A program made the position numbers and the translations under genes. A stretch of DNA of 57,297 nucleotides. Origin: JBNKHH01 sp050290245 (GTDB lineage: Bacteria; Pseudomonadota; Alphaproteobacteria; Rhodobacterales; Rhodobacteraceae). Location of the stretch: positions 1-57,297 of the forward strand of contig JBNKHH010000054.1 in the NCBI GenBank assembly GCA_050290245.1. Reading direction: 5' to 3'. Within the stretch, counting starts at the first letter, position 1, and each line of letters begins with the position of its first letter. The notes below the pieces were generated by a model, which saw only the letters and a program-made list of their open reading frames with translations, was not told where the DNA came from and did no database searches. Shown here one piece after another: positions 1-9,046 of the stretch.

Positions 1-103
1 ATGGGCAAGCCTCTGCCGAGGCGGCATTTTTTCCTTTCATTCGCCGAATCGCCGTGTCAGAAACGGGGAACACGCTCCGACAGAGGGCGATACCGAGGCA
101 GTG

Positions 104-403
104 ATGAGCACACTCAAACGACCGGGACTTGGCGTTGTCGCCTATTTCGCGCTGATGTTTTCACTTGGCGTCTATTTCATGTTCGCGAGCGTCCAGGGTG
201 ATTTCGGGCTGTTCCGCCGGGTTCAGATCGAAGCCGAGGCCGTGACGCTGACGGCCGAGAGGGACCGACTGGCCGCCGAGGTGGCGGCGTTGGAGAACAA
301 GACGCGGCGGTTGTCGGACACCTATCTGGACCTGGATTTGCTTGACCAGCAGGCGCGTGATGTTCTGGGCCTGATCCGGTCGGACGAGATCGTCCTGAAC
401 TGA
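104..403 (+). CDS. ftsB: FtsB/DivIC-like septum formation initiator protein
   Basis: A 99-residue protein with one N-terminal membrane segment (about residues 8-28) followed by a predicted coiled coil rich in Glu, Ala, Leu and Arg (about 38-75). This is the FtsB/DivIC layout: a bitopic inner-membrane protein of the divisome that pairs with FtsL and FtsQ. ATG 104 is preferred over the GTG at 101 because GAGG at 95-98 lies five bases before the ATG. In related Rhodobacteraceae this gene usually sits just upstream of pdhA; here a 3.3-kb aldehyde dehydrogenase locus lies between them. The family is certain from architecture; direct evidence for division function is not visible. Confidence 0.85.
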   Translation: MSTLKRPGLGVVAYFALMFSLGVYFMFASVQGDFGLFRRVQIEAEAVTLTAERDRLAAEVAALENKTRRLSDTYLDLDLLDQQARDVLGLIRSDEIVLN

Positions 404-456
404 GGCCCGGTCGGCGTACCATCAGGGGCTCTGCCCTTCGCGCCGAATGGCGCTTA

Positions 457-484
457 CCCTGGGATATTTCGGGACCGATGAAAA
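457..484 (+). repeat. Recurrent intergenic element, copy 1 (GGGATATTT...CCGATGAA)
   Basis: Just after the ftsB stop there is a short G/C hairpin-like stretch (GGGGCTCTGCCC, about 424-436) and then a GGGATATTTC / GGGACCGATGAA block. The same composite occurs at four other places in this window. It runs in the direction of the upstream gene. Function unknown. Confidence 0.55.
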
Positions 485-495
485 CGGGCGGCAGG

Positions 496-912
496 TCAGG
501 CGGTCGGGGCCGGCAAGGAAGCCAGTTCATCCTCGGTGAGCAGGCGCGAGCGCGTCAGGAAACGTCTTTCGCGGCCGTTGTCGAGCGAGAACATGCCGCC
601 CCGGCCCGGCACCACGTCAATGATCAGCTGCGTGTGTTTCCAGGCCTCAAACTGGAGGCCGGAGATATAGACAGGGGTTCCGTCGATCTCGCCCAGCTTG
701 ATGTCAGTCGAGCCGATCCGGAAATCACCTTGCGCATAGCACATGGGCGAAGAGCCGTCGCAGCAGCCGCCGGACTGGTGGAACAAGACGTCGCCGTGGT
801 CGGCGCGGATTTCAGCAAGAAAGGCGCGCGCCGCGGTGGTGGCAGTGACGCGGGTGCCCAAGGTCGCGCCCTCGGGCAGGTCGGCATCGGTAGCACAGGT
901 GATCTCGGTCAT
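496..912 (-). CDS. DUF779 family protein, partner of aldehyde dehydrogenase
   Basis: A 138-residue protein of the DUF779 family, recognised by the Cys-rich segment around residues 47-58 (GGCCDGSSPMC), the conserved region near residue 85 and the C-terminal RRFLTRSRLLT segment. DUF779 genes are commonly found directly downstream of acetaldehyde-type dehydrogenase genes, as here (65 bp after the ALDH stop, same strand), so the two are probably co-transcribed. The molecular function is not established. The conserved cysteines would suit metal binding or redox, but that is inference. The reading frame on the opposite strand over this gene is a shadow. Confidence 0.85.
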   Translation of the reverse strand: MTEITCATDADLPEGATLGTRVTATTAARAFLAEIRADHGDVLFHQSGGCCDGSSPMCYAQGDFRIGSTDIKLGEIDGTPVYISGLQFEAWKHTQLIIDVVPGRGGMFSLDNGRERRFLTRSRLLTEDELASLPAPTA

Positions 913-977
913 GGGGTCCCTCCCCTGTCTGGAACCCCGGCAGCCAATGGCCGCCGGGGCGTGGATGCTGACCGGGA

Positions 978-2498
<1,521 letters not shown>

Positions 2499-2588
2499 GG
2501 TAATCCTCCTCGTTTACGCGATGATGCCTTCGTCTTCGCGCAGCTCGTCGAGTCGGGATAGAGGGGCTAAGCTGTTGGTTTTAGGAAC

Positions 2589-2606
2589 TGTCTCAGGTTT
2601 GAGACA
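2589..2606. promoter_or_regulatory. Palindromic operator upstream of aldehyde dehydrogenase
   Basis: TGTCTCA-GGTT-TGAGACA: two perfect 7-bp arms with a 4-bp spacer, between the ALDH start and the regulator stop. The same palindrome with a different spacer lies upstream of the regulator gene. This is the likely binding site of the Fis-type HTH regulator at 2620-3588. No convincing -24/-12 sigma54 promoter was found near it. Confidence 0.7.
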
Positions 2607-2619
2607 AAAGGGCAGAACT

Positions 2620-3588
2620 TTACGACTGGTAGGTCCCGGTGCGGGTCAGACCCAGCTTTTTCATCCGCCGGTAAAGCGTCGCGCGCCCTACGCCAAGCGC
2701 CTTGGCCGCAACCGAAATATTGCCGTTGGCCCGCGTGATCGCCTTGACCACGGCAGCCTTTTCGGCGCGGCTGAAGCCGCGCAGCCCCTCGCCGGCGACA
2801 AAAAGATCCGTGGCGGCAACGGGCTTCAGAGCCCCGTTGGGCCTCCAGCCGAACAGCTTGCGGGCTGCGCGGGTCGCACCAACGATGCAGTCGTCCGAGT
2901 TGATGGCAACAAGCGCGCTTTGGTCAACCCCGGCCTGCTGGGCAAGCACGACGCGTTCGCTGGCGTAGGCAAGGCGAAAGTTCTCGGTCTCGATCTGGCG
3001 GGCGGTCTGGTCGACCATTGCCGATATGAGGTTGTTGAAGGCCTCGGTCTGGTCGGCGCGGGCCGATGAGACATCGAGCGCGCCGATCAACTCGCCCTCG
3101 GCGCCGAAGATGGGGCTGTCGATACAGCTCATCGAGATGTTCTTGGGAAAGAAGTGCTGGTCGCGGTCGATAATGACGCGGCGTTCTTCGGCCAGGCAGG
3201 TGCCGATGCCGTTGGTCCCCTCGGCCCGTTCGGACCAGTTGGCGCCGGGTAGAAGCCCCCATTCGACGAAGCTGTCCTCGTCGGCCGTGTTGCTGCGCTG
3301 ATCGAGAATCAGGCCCTCGGTATCGGTCAGCACAACAGTGCATCCCGACGAGCCGACAAGGGTGAAAAGTTCGTCGAGACGCGAGGCCGCAATGCGCATC
3401 AAAAGCTCCGAGCCTTCGCGGCGTGCTTTCAGTTCGCTTTCCGTGGCAACGTCGTGGTGGCGCAGCGCGGCCGGGTCCAGCCCATGGCGTTCAACAGAGC
3501 GACACCACGAAGCCGCGATCCGGCTGCGTGCCGCGGACCGTTTCGATTCAACGGTCGCCAAAACCCTGTCTGCGTGTCTCATGGTCAC
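2620..3588 (-). CDS. AcoR-like transcriptional regulator (GAF plus Fis-type HTH, no AAA+ domain)
   Basis: A 322-residue regulator. The N-terminal half (about 65-200) is a GAF sensor of the AcoR type, with a conserved ERAEGTNGIGTCLAE segment and an FFPKNISMSCIDSPIF segment. The C terminus (about 275-318) is a Fis-type helix-turn-helix (ISVAAKALGVGRATLYRRM). The central AAA+ sigma54-interaction domain of true AcoR proteins is absent, so it should not activate sigma54 promoters by ATP hydrolysis. Its position beside the ALDH/DUF779 pair and the two identical palindromes suggest that it controls that operon and itself. The start is uncertain: GTG 3588 or ATG 3582, since the best ribosome site (GGGAGGAG) is 12 bases or more away. 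Confidence 0.85.
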   Translation of the reverse strand: MTMRHADRVLATVESKRSAARSRIAASWCRSVERHGLDPAALRHHDVATESELKARREGSELLMRIAASRLDELFTLVGSSGCTVVLTDTEGLILDQRSNTADEDSFVEWGLLPGANWSERAEGTNGIGTCLAEERRVIIDRDQHFFPKNISMSCIDSPIFGAEGELIGALDVSSARADQTEAFNNLISAMVDQTARQIETENFRLAYASERVVLAQQAGVDQSALVAINSDDCIVGATRAARKLFGWRPNGALKPVAATDLFVAGEGLRGFSRAEKAAVVKAITRANGNISVAAKALGVGRATLYRRMKKLGLTRTGTYQS

Positions 3589-3670
3589 GGTAATGACGCT
3601 CCTCCCGCATTAAGTATGGCATGGGATTAGGGTTCAGACCAATCTTTCCGTGCGAAACAATCTCAACAAC

Positions 3671-3701
3671 TGTCTCAGAAGTGAGACAACCGCGTGAGAC
3701 A
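3671..3701. promoter_or_regulatory. Second palindromic operator plus an extra half-site
   Basis: TGTCTCA-GAAG-TGAGACA at 3671-3688 repeats the palindrome found upstream of the ALDH gene, and a third TGAGACA half-site follows at 3695-3701. They lie in the divergent region between the regulator (minus) and pdhA (plus), about 85 bp upstream of the regulator start and about 190 bp upstream of pdhA. Autoregulation is likely; an effect on pdhA is possible. Confidence 0.65.
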
Positions 3702-3793
3702 ATTTCGGACCCGGAATTCCGCCGGGTGGCTTGGGAACGCAGCCGCGGGCCAGGCGAAGCATTGCACTCAACGCATGGCAGTGCTGATTTTCT

Positions 3794-3848
3794 TTGTCTA
3801 GGCAAAGAACTGCGCTATGATGTAAGGGATAGTTCAACGTTAAACTAT
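3794..3848 (+). promoter_or_regulatory. Candidate pdh operon promoter with overlapping palindromic operator
   Basis: A sigma70-like promoter can be read: TTGTCT (3794-3799), 16-bp spacer, TATGAT (3816-3821). Directly downstream, at 3829-3848, is a 20-bp near-perfect palindrome (ATAGTT, C, AACGTT, A, AACTAT) that would cover the transcription start, a usual place for a repressor. The ribosome site and pdhA ATG follow within 30 bp. The cognate regulator is not identified in the window. Confidence 0.5.
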
Positions 3849-3876
3849 TCGTTGATGCCAAGGGAGGAGAGTGCTT

Positions 3877-4878
3877 ATGGCCGCCAGGAAGGCGACACGC
3901 GCGACGCGTAAGTCGAATGCCCCGAAGGAAGAGCTTTTAAAGTATTACCGGGACATGCTGTTGATCCGCAGATTCGAAGAGAAAGCGGGTCAGTTGTACG
4001 GCATGGGCCTGATCGGCGGTTTCTGCCACCTTTACATCGGCCAGGAGGCCGTTGTTGTCGGTCTGGAGGCCAACACCAAGGAAGGCGACAAGCGCCTGAC
4101 CACCTATCGCGATCACGGCCACATGCTGGCCTGCGGGATGGATGCCAAGGGCGTCATGGCCGAGCTGACAGGTCGCGAGGGCGGATATTCGCGCGGCAAG
4201 GGCGGCTCGATGCACATGTTCTCGAAAGAGAAGGATTTCTACGGCGGCCACGGCATCGTCGGTGCGAACGTACCGCTTGGGGCCGGTCTGGCTTTCGCCG
4301 ACAAGTACAAGGGCAACGACAACGTCACCTTCGTCTATTTCGGCGATGGCGCGGCGAACCAGGGCCAGGTCTATGAGACCTATAACATGGCCGAGTTGTG
4401 GGACCTGCCGGTGGTTTTCGTGATCGAGAACAACCAATACGCCATGGGCACATCCGTCAAGCGCGCGACCAAGTCGCCGTCCTTGTGGGAACGCGGCGCG
4501 GCCTATGGCATCCCCGGTGAAGAGGTTGACGGCATGGACGTTCTGGCGGTGAAGGCCGCCGGCGAAAAGGCCATCGAACACTGCCGCGCGGGCAAGGGGC
4601 CGTACATCCTTGAGGTCATGACCTATCGCTATCGCGGCCACTCGATGTCGGACCCGGCGAAATACAGGACCCGCGACGAGGTCCAGAAGATGCGTGAGGA
4701 GCGCGACGCCATCGAGTCGGTGCGCAAAAAGCTGCTTGAGAGCGACGCCACCGAGGACGAGCTTAAGGCCATCGACAAGGAGATCAAGGATATCGTCAAC
4801 GAGGCGGCCGAGTTCTCGAAAGAAAGCCCCGAGCCCGCGCTGAGCGAGCTTTGGACAGACATCACTGTGGACGTGTGA
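3877..4878 (+). CDS. pdhA: Pyruvate dehydrogenase E1 component, alpha subunit
   Basis: A 333-residue E1-alpha that, with E1-beta, decarboxylates pyruvate using thiamine diphosphate and passes the acetyl group to the lipoyl domains. The thiamine diphosphate motif is clear: GDGAANQGQVYET through FVIENN at about residues 148-188. The phosphorylation-loop-like segment YRYRGHSMSDPAKYRTRDE is present near residues 249-267. ATG 3877 is preferred over the in-frame GTG 3871 because GGAGG at 3864-3868 is eight bases before the ATG. It is the first gene of pdhA-pdhB-pdhC, with 15-bp gaps. No E3 (lpd) gene is in the window. Confidence 0.96.
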   Translation: MAARKATRATRKSNAPKEELLKYYRDMLLIRRFEEKAGQLYGMGLIGGFCHLYIGQEAVVVGLEANTKEGDKRLTTYRDHGHMLACGMDAKGVMAELTGREGGYSRGKGGSMHMFSKEKDFYGGHGIVGANVPLGAGLAFADKYKGNDNVTFVYFGDGAANQGQVYETYNMAELWDLPVVFVIENNQYAMGTSVKRATKSPSLWERGAAYGIPGEEVDGMDVLAVKAAGEKAIEHCRAGKGPYILEVMTYRYRGHSMSDPAKYRTRDEVQKMREERDAIESVRKKLLESDATEDELKAIDKEIKDIVNEAAEFSKESPEPALSELWTDITVDV

Positions 4879-4893
4879 GGGAGGATCGTAACC

Positions 4894-6261
4894 ATGGCTA
4901 CTGAAATTCTGATGCCCGCCCTTTCGCCCACGATGGAGGAAGGCACCCTGGCCAGATGGCTGGTCAAGGAAGGCGACTCGGTCTCGTCCGGCGATATCCT
5001 GGCCGAGATTGAAACCGACAAGGCCACGATGGAGTTCGAGGCCGTCGATGAAGGTATCGTCGGCAAGATCCTGATCGCCGAAGGCACCGAAGAAGTGAAG
5101 GTCAACACGCCGATTGCCGTACTGATCGAAGAAGGCGAAAGCGCTGACGATATTGCTGCCCCTGCCCCGGCTGCTGCAGCGACTCCGGCGGAAGCACCCG
5201 CCGCCGAGGCCCCGGCGTCCGTTCCGGCCAAGGCCGTGGAAAGCCGCGCGCTGGAGCCCGACTACCCGGCAGGAACGGAAATGGTGTCGACCACGGTCCG
5301 CGAGGCCCTGCGCGACGCGATGGCCGAAGAGATGCGGGCCGACGAGACGGTCTTCGTCATGGGCGAAGAGGTCGCCGAATACCAGGGCGCCTACAAGATC
5401 ACGCAAGGCTTGCTGGATGAATTCGGCGCGCGCCGGGTCGTCGACACGCCGATTACCGAGCATGGCTTTGCCGGGATTGGTGTCGGCGCAAGCTGGGGCG
5501 GTCTGAAGCCGATCGTCGAGTTCATGACGTTCAACTTCGCCATGCAGGCGATTGACCACATAATCAACTCGGCGGCCAAGACGCTCTATATGTCGGGTGG
5601 CCAGATGGGCAGCCCAATCGTGTTCCGGGGGCCGAACGGTGCCGCTGCCCGCGTCGGCGCGCAGCACTCGCAGGACTATGCCGCCTGGTACGCGCAGGTG
5701 CCCGGTCTGAAGGTTGTGATGCCCTACTCGGCAGCGGATGCGAAAGGCCTCTTGAAGTCTGCGATCCGCGACCCGAACCCGGTTGTCTTCCTGGAAAACG
5801 AGATCCTCTATGGCCGGTCCTTCGATGTGCCAAAGCTGGATGATTTCACCATTCCGTTCGGCAAGGCGCGGATTTGGCGCGAGGGCTCGGACGTGACCAT
5901 CGTGTCCTGGGGCATCGGCATGACCTATGCACTGGAGGCTGCGGACGAGTTGGCCAAGGAAGGCATTGCCGCCGAGGTCATCGACCTCAGGACCCTGCGC
6001 CCGCTGGACATGGCCACTGTCATCCAGTCGGTCAAGAAGACCAACCGCTGTGTCACGGTCGAAGAAGGCTGGCCGGTTGCAAGCATGTCCGACCACATCG
6101 GGGCCGAGATCATGCGCGAGGCGTTCGATTACCTCGACGCGCCCGTGATCGCCTGCACCGGCAAGGACGTGCCCATGCCCTATGCCGCCAATCTTGAGAA
6201 ACTGGCGCTGACAAGCACCAAGGAAGTCATGGACGCGGTGAAAACCGTGACCTATCGCTGA
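4894..6261 (+). CDS. pdhB: Pyruvate dehydrogenase E1 component, beta subunit, with N-terminal lipoyl domain
   Basis: A 455-residue E1-beta. Residues 1-78 form a biotinyl/lipoyl domain with the lipoylation site EIETDKATMEFE (Lys about 43), followed by an Ala/Pro/Glu linker (about 88-120) and the transketolase-type core (about 130-455). A lipoyl domain on E1-beta is characteristic of alphaproteobacteria; E1-beta elsewhere is about 330 residues. The lipoyl coding region is nearly repeated at the start of pdhC. GGGAGG at 4879-4884, just after the pdhA stop, serves as ribosome site. Confidence 0.96.
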   Translation: MATEILMPALSPTMEEGTLARWLVKEGDSVSSGDILAEIETDKATMEFEAVDEGIVGKILIAEGTEEVKVNTPIAVLIEEGESADDIAAPAPAAAATPAEAPAAEAPASVPAKAVESRALEPDYPAGTEMVSTTVREALRDAMAEEMRADETVFVMGEEVAEYQGAYKITQGLLDEFGARRVVDTPITEHGFAGIGVGASWGGLKPIVEFMTFNFAMQAIDHIINSAAKTLYMSGGQMGSPIVFRGPNGAAARVGAQHSQDYAAWYAQVPGLKVVMPYSAADAKGLLKSAIRDPNPVVFLENEILYGRSFDVPKLDDFTIPFGKARIWREGSDVTIVSWGIGMTYALEAADELAKEGIAAEVIDLRTLRPLDMATVIQSVKKTNRCVTVEEGWPVASMSDHIGAEIMREAFDYLDAPVIACTGKDVPMPYAANLEKLALTSTKEVMDAVKTVTYR

Positions 6262-6275
6262 GGGGGAGAAGAGCG

Positions 6276-7574
6276 ATGCCAACAGAAGTACTGATGCCCG
6301 CCCTGTCTCCCACGATGGAGGAGGGCACGCTGGCGAAATGGCTGGTCAAGGAAGGGGACACGGTCTCCTCCGGCGACCTTCTGGCCGAGATCGAAACCGA
6401 CAAGGCCACGATGGAGTTCGAAGCCGTGGACGAAGGCGTGATCGGGAAAATCCTGATCGCCGAGGGCACGGAAGCGGTGAAGGTCAACACGCCGATTGCG
6501 GTGTTGCTGGAAGACGGGGAAAGCGCCGACGATATCGGCTCGGCCCCTGCTGCTGCTCCGGCGGCGGCGGCTGCCGAGGCTCCGGCTGAGGCGCCCAAGG
6601 CCGAGGCTGCGGCCCCTGCCCCGGCGCCGGCTGCACCCGAGGCTGCCGATGGTAGCCGTATCTTTGCCTCGCCGCTGGCGCGGCGGATCGCCAAGGACAA
6701 GGGTCTGGACCTGAGCCAGATCAAGGGATCGGGTCCCAAGGGCCGGATCGTGAAGGCGGACGTCGAGAATGCTCAACCCGGCGCCAAGCCTGCTGCTGCT
6801 CCGGCTGCTGCTGCGCCTGCCGCCGCTGCTGCCGCTCCGGCAGGTCCGGGGGCCGAGCAGGTCATAGCCATGTACCAGGGCCGCGAGTTCGAAGAGGTCA
6901 AGCTGGATGGTATGCGCAAAACCATTGCCGCCCGTCTGACCGAAGCCAAGCAGACCATCCCGCATTTCTACCTGCGCCGGGATATCAAGCTGGACGCACT
7001 GTTGAAATTCCGCGGCACGCTGAACAAGCAGCTTGAAGGGCGCGGCGTGAAGCTTTCGGTCAACGACTTCATCATCAAGGCCTGTGCCCTGGCGCTGCAA
7101 CAGGTTCCGAATGCCAACGCGGTCTGGGCCGGTGACAGGGTGCTAAAGCTGAAGCCGTCGGACGTTGCCGTGGCTGTCGCCATCGACGGCGGTCTGTTCA
7201 CGCCGGTTCTGAAAGACGCGGACCAGAAATCGTTGTCGGCGCTGTCGACCCAGATGAAGGACCTCGCCGCGCGGGCGCGGGATCGCAAGCTGGCCCCGGA
7301 CGAGTACCAGGGCGGCAGTTTCGCAATTTCGAACCTCGGCATGTTCGGCATTGACAACTTTGACGCCGTCATCAACCCGCCGCACGGCGCGATCCTTGCG
7401 GTTGGTGCGGGCGCGAAAAAGCCTGTCGTCAACGACGCTGGCGAGATCGAGGTGGCCACCGTCATGAGCGTGACGCTTTCGGTCGACCACCGGGTGATCG
7501 ACGGGGCGCTTGGCGCCGAACTCTTGTCGGCGATCAAGGAGAACCTTGAGAACCCGATGGGGATGCTGGCGTGA
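6276..7574 (+). CDS. pdhC: Pyruvate dehydrogenase E2, dihydrolipoamide acetyltransferase
   Basis: A 432-residue E2. Order of domains: one lipoyl domain (1-78, Lys in EIETDKATMEFE), Ala/Pro-rich linker, peripheral subunit-binding domain (about 125-162, FASPLARRIAKDKGLDLSQI), a second Ala/Pro linker, and the acetyltransferase core ending with the catalytic DHRVIDGALGAELL motif. It transfers acetyl from lipoamide to CoA and forms the complex core. GGGGGAGAAGAG precedes the ATG. The stop overlaps the GTG start of the next gene (GTGA), so that gene is translationally coupled. Confidence 0.96.
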   Translation: MPTEVLMPALSPTMEEGTLAKWLVKEGDTVSSGDLLAEIETDKATMEFEAVDEGVIGKILIAEGTEAVKVNTPIAVLLEDGESADDIGSAPAAAPAAAAAEAPAEAPKAEAAAPAPAPAAPEAADGSRIFASPLARRIAKDKGLDLSQIKGSGPKGRIVKADVENAQPGAKPAAAPAAAAPAAAAAAPAGPGAEQVIAMYQGREFEEVKLDGMRKTIAARLTEAKQTIPHFYLRRDIKLDALLKFRGTLNKQLEGRGVKLSVNDFIIKACALALQQVPNANAVWAGDRVLKLKPSDVAVAVAIDGGLFTPVLKDADQKSLSALSTQMKDLAARARDRKLAPDEYQGGSFAISNLGMFGIDNFDAVINPPHGAILAVGAGAKKPVVNDAGEIEVATVMSVTLSVDHRVIDGALGAELLSAIKENLENPMGMLA

Positions 7575-7852
7575 AGCCTGTCCTGATCCTGTTGTCGCTG
7601 GCGGGTCTGACCGCCTGCGGCGACACCAAAACCGAGACGTTCTTTTGTGCAAACGGGCCCGAGTTCGCCGTGACCTATGGCGACGATTTCGTAACGCTCA
7701 CCATGGGCGACGGGCGTGTCATGACGCTGCCGGCGACTGACGATCCGGACACCTATGCCAAGGATGGCGTGGTCTGGCAGGATACCGAGTTCCGCACAGG
7801 CCGCCTGACGGACGGGCCCAAGGGTTACAACTGCGATCAGAGCTCCTACTGA
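7571..7852 (+). CDS. MliC-like lipoprotein (C-type lysozyme inhibitor family)
   Basis: A 93-residue lipoprotein: signal peptide and lipobox LTAC (Cys about 16), then a small beta-rich domain with a pattern of two cysteines (FFC near residue 26 and NC near 88), a VTYGDDFVTLTMGDG segment and a VVWQDTEFRTGRL segment. This fits the MliC/PliC fold, periplasmic inhibitors of C-type lysozyme, though it is a weak match by eye. It starts at GTG 7571, overlapping the pdhC stop, so it is probably made from the pdh mRNA. No metabolic link to pyruvate dehydrogenase is evident. Confidence 0.7.
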   Translation: MKPVLILLSLAGLTACGDTKTETFFCANGPEFAVTYGDDFVTLTMGDGRVMTLPATDDPDTYAKDGVVWQDTEFRTGRLTDGPKGYNCDQSSY

Positions 7853-7940
7853 TCGCGGCCTCTTCCCAAGCCGAACTCTGTCAGCTAGGCTGACCTAAAT
7901 GTCCCGTCGCGGGGCATTGTTCGGTCACGGGAGGGACATC

Positions 7941-8429
7941 ATGTCAGACGACACCTATCTGCTCACCGCCGAGGAAATCGCCGCGATGGAGGGGTTGCGA
8001 AAAGCGCATTTTCTCAATCGGAACGCGCGACGAGTGAACAAATCGCTTGGCGATGCGACCGGGCTGACCAAGCTCGGCGTTCATATCATCGAGGTCGAAC
8101 CTGGATGCGAAACGACCGAATTTCACCGACATTATCACGAGGACGAGGCGGTCTATGTCCTGTCCGGCACGGGCACGGCGCGCATTGGCGACGACCGCTT
8201 GCCGGTCAGGGCAGGCGATTTCCTCGGCTATCGTGCCGGCGGCGTTGCGCACACAATCGAGAACACCGGAACCGATTTGCTGCGGTGCCTTGTGATGGGC
8301 CAGCGGGCAGACCACGACGTGGCCGACTATCCCGATCAGGACAAACGGATCTTTCGCAATATCGGTGTGCCCTGGGCGATCGCCGACATGGACGACCTGG
8401 TATTTCCGGTAGCGGGCGCGAAGAAATAA
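7941..8429 (+). CDS. Cupin domain protein (first of two paralogues)
   Basis: A 162-residue single-domain cupin. The metal-binding motif is visible as HRHYHEDEAVYVLSG (about 61-75) with a further His in GGVAHTIENTG. The C-terminal tail RADHDVADYPDQDKR is shared with the paralogue at 9047. ATG 7941 is chosen because GGGAGGG lies five bases upstream and because it aligns with the paralogue start; the longer frame from 7899 has no ribosome site. Roseobacters carry a family of such small cupins of unknown substrate. The converging neighbour encodes an NTF2-like protein. Confidence 0.82.
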   Translation: MSDDTYLLTAEEIAAMEGLRKAHFLNRNARRVNKSLGDATGLTKLGVHIIEVEPGCETTEFHRHYHEDEAVYVLSGTGTARIGDDRLPVRAGDFLGYRAGGVAHTIENTGTDLLRCLVMGQRADHDVADYPDQDKRIFRNIGVPWAIADMDDLVFPVAGAKK

Positions 8430-8435
8430 CCCGCC

Positions 8436-8765
8436 CTATTTGAGCGGCGTCGCCCCGGTCTCGGTGCGGATGACCTTGCCATCCTTGAGCATGTTGACCG
8501 ACATGACGGCCTCGCTGCTGCCATCCGGGAAACTCATCACCGAATGGGCCACGACGACATCGTCGTTCTCATAGAGGCAGCGCTGATCCGAGACCGACCA
8601 CTTGCCGGTTCCCATCATACCCTTGATCATCTCGGCCATCTGGTCGCGAGACATTGTTTCGCCGGTCTGGTGGCGTACAAACTGGTAATCGTCGTGCATA
8701 AGCCCGACGTAGGCGTCCACGTCCTGATCACGCATGGCCTGGGCCATGGATTCATATACTGACAT
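8436..8765 (-). CDS. NTF2-like (SnoaL/DUF4440-type) protein
   Basis: A 109-residue protein of the nuclear transport factor 2-like fold: N-terminal helix (SMAQAMRDQDVDAYVGLMHDDYQFVRH), a second helix (SRDQMAEMIKGMM) and four C-terminal beta strands. ATG 8765 has a strong ribosome site (GGGGAGGGTGAA), so the longer open frame extending to 9152 is not used. The family includes small isomerases, cyclases and ligand-binding proteins; nothing here identifies a substrate. It lies tail-to-tail with the first cupin and head-to-head with the second. Confidence 0.8.
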   Translation of the reverse strand: MSVYESMAQAMRDQDVDAYVGLMHDDYQFVRHQTGETMSRDQMAEMIKGMMGTGKWSVSDQRCLYENDDVVVAHSVMSFPDGSSEAVMSVNMLKDGKVIRTETGATPLK

Positions 8766-9046
8766 TTCACCCTCCCCTGTTGGTAAGTCGTTACATACCA
8801 CATTTTGCATCTCGCGTCGCGGAGACCCTCGGTTGGTTTGGTTCAGGGGGCTGCCGCAGATTTTCGGCGATGCCAGACTCAACCTGGAGAAAAGGGCCCG
8901 AGCCACTACCTGGAAGGCCCGGGTCGGGGATAGGCGAATCAATCCTAAGCCCCTTGACCAGTTGGGCGACGACACGGGCTTAACGCATTCGTCACCCCTG
9001 TCTTGTAGGCAAACCCAAAATTTGGGCCCATTAGGTAGGAGGGCAA

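Noticed and set aside
1..201. Open frame from the window start on the plus strand
   Set aside because: It overlaps ftsB in another frame, has no family resemblance and no ribosome site.
3937..6282. 781-codon open frame on the minus strand across pdhA and pdhB
   Set aside because: Antisense shadow of two well-defined pyruvate dehydrogenase genes.
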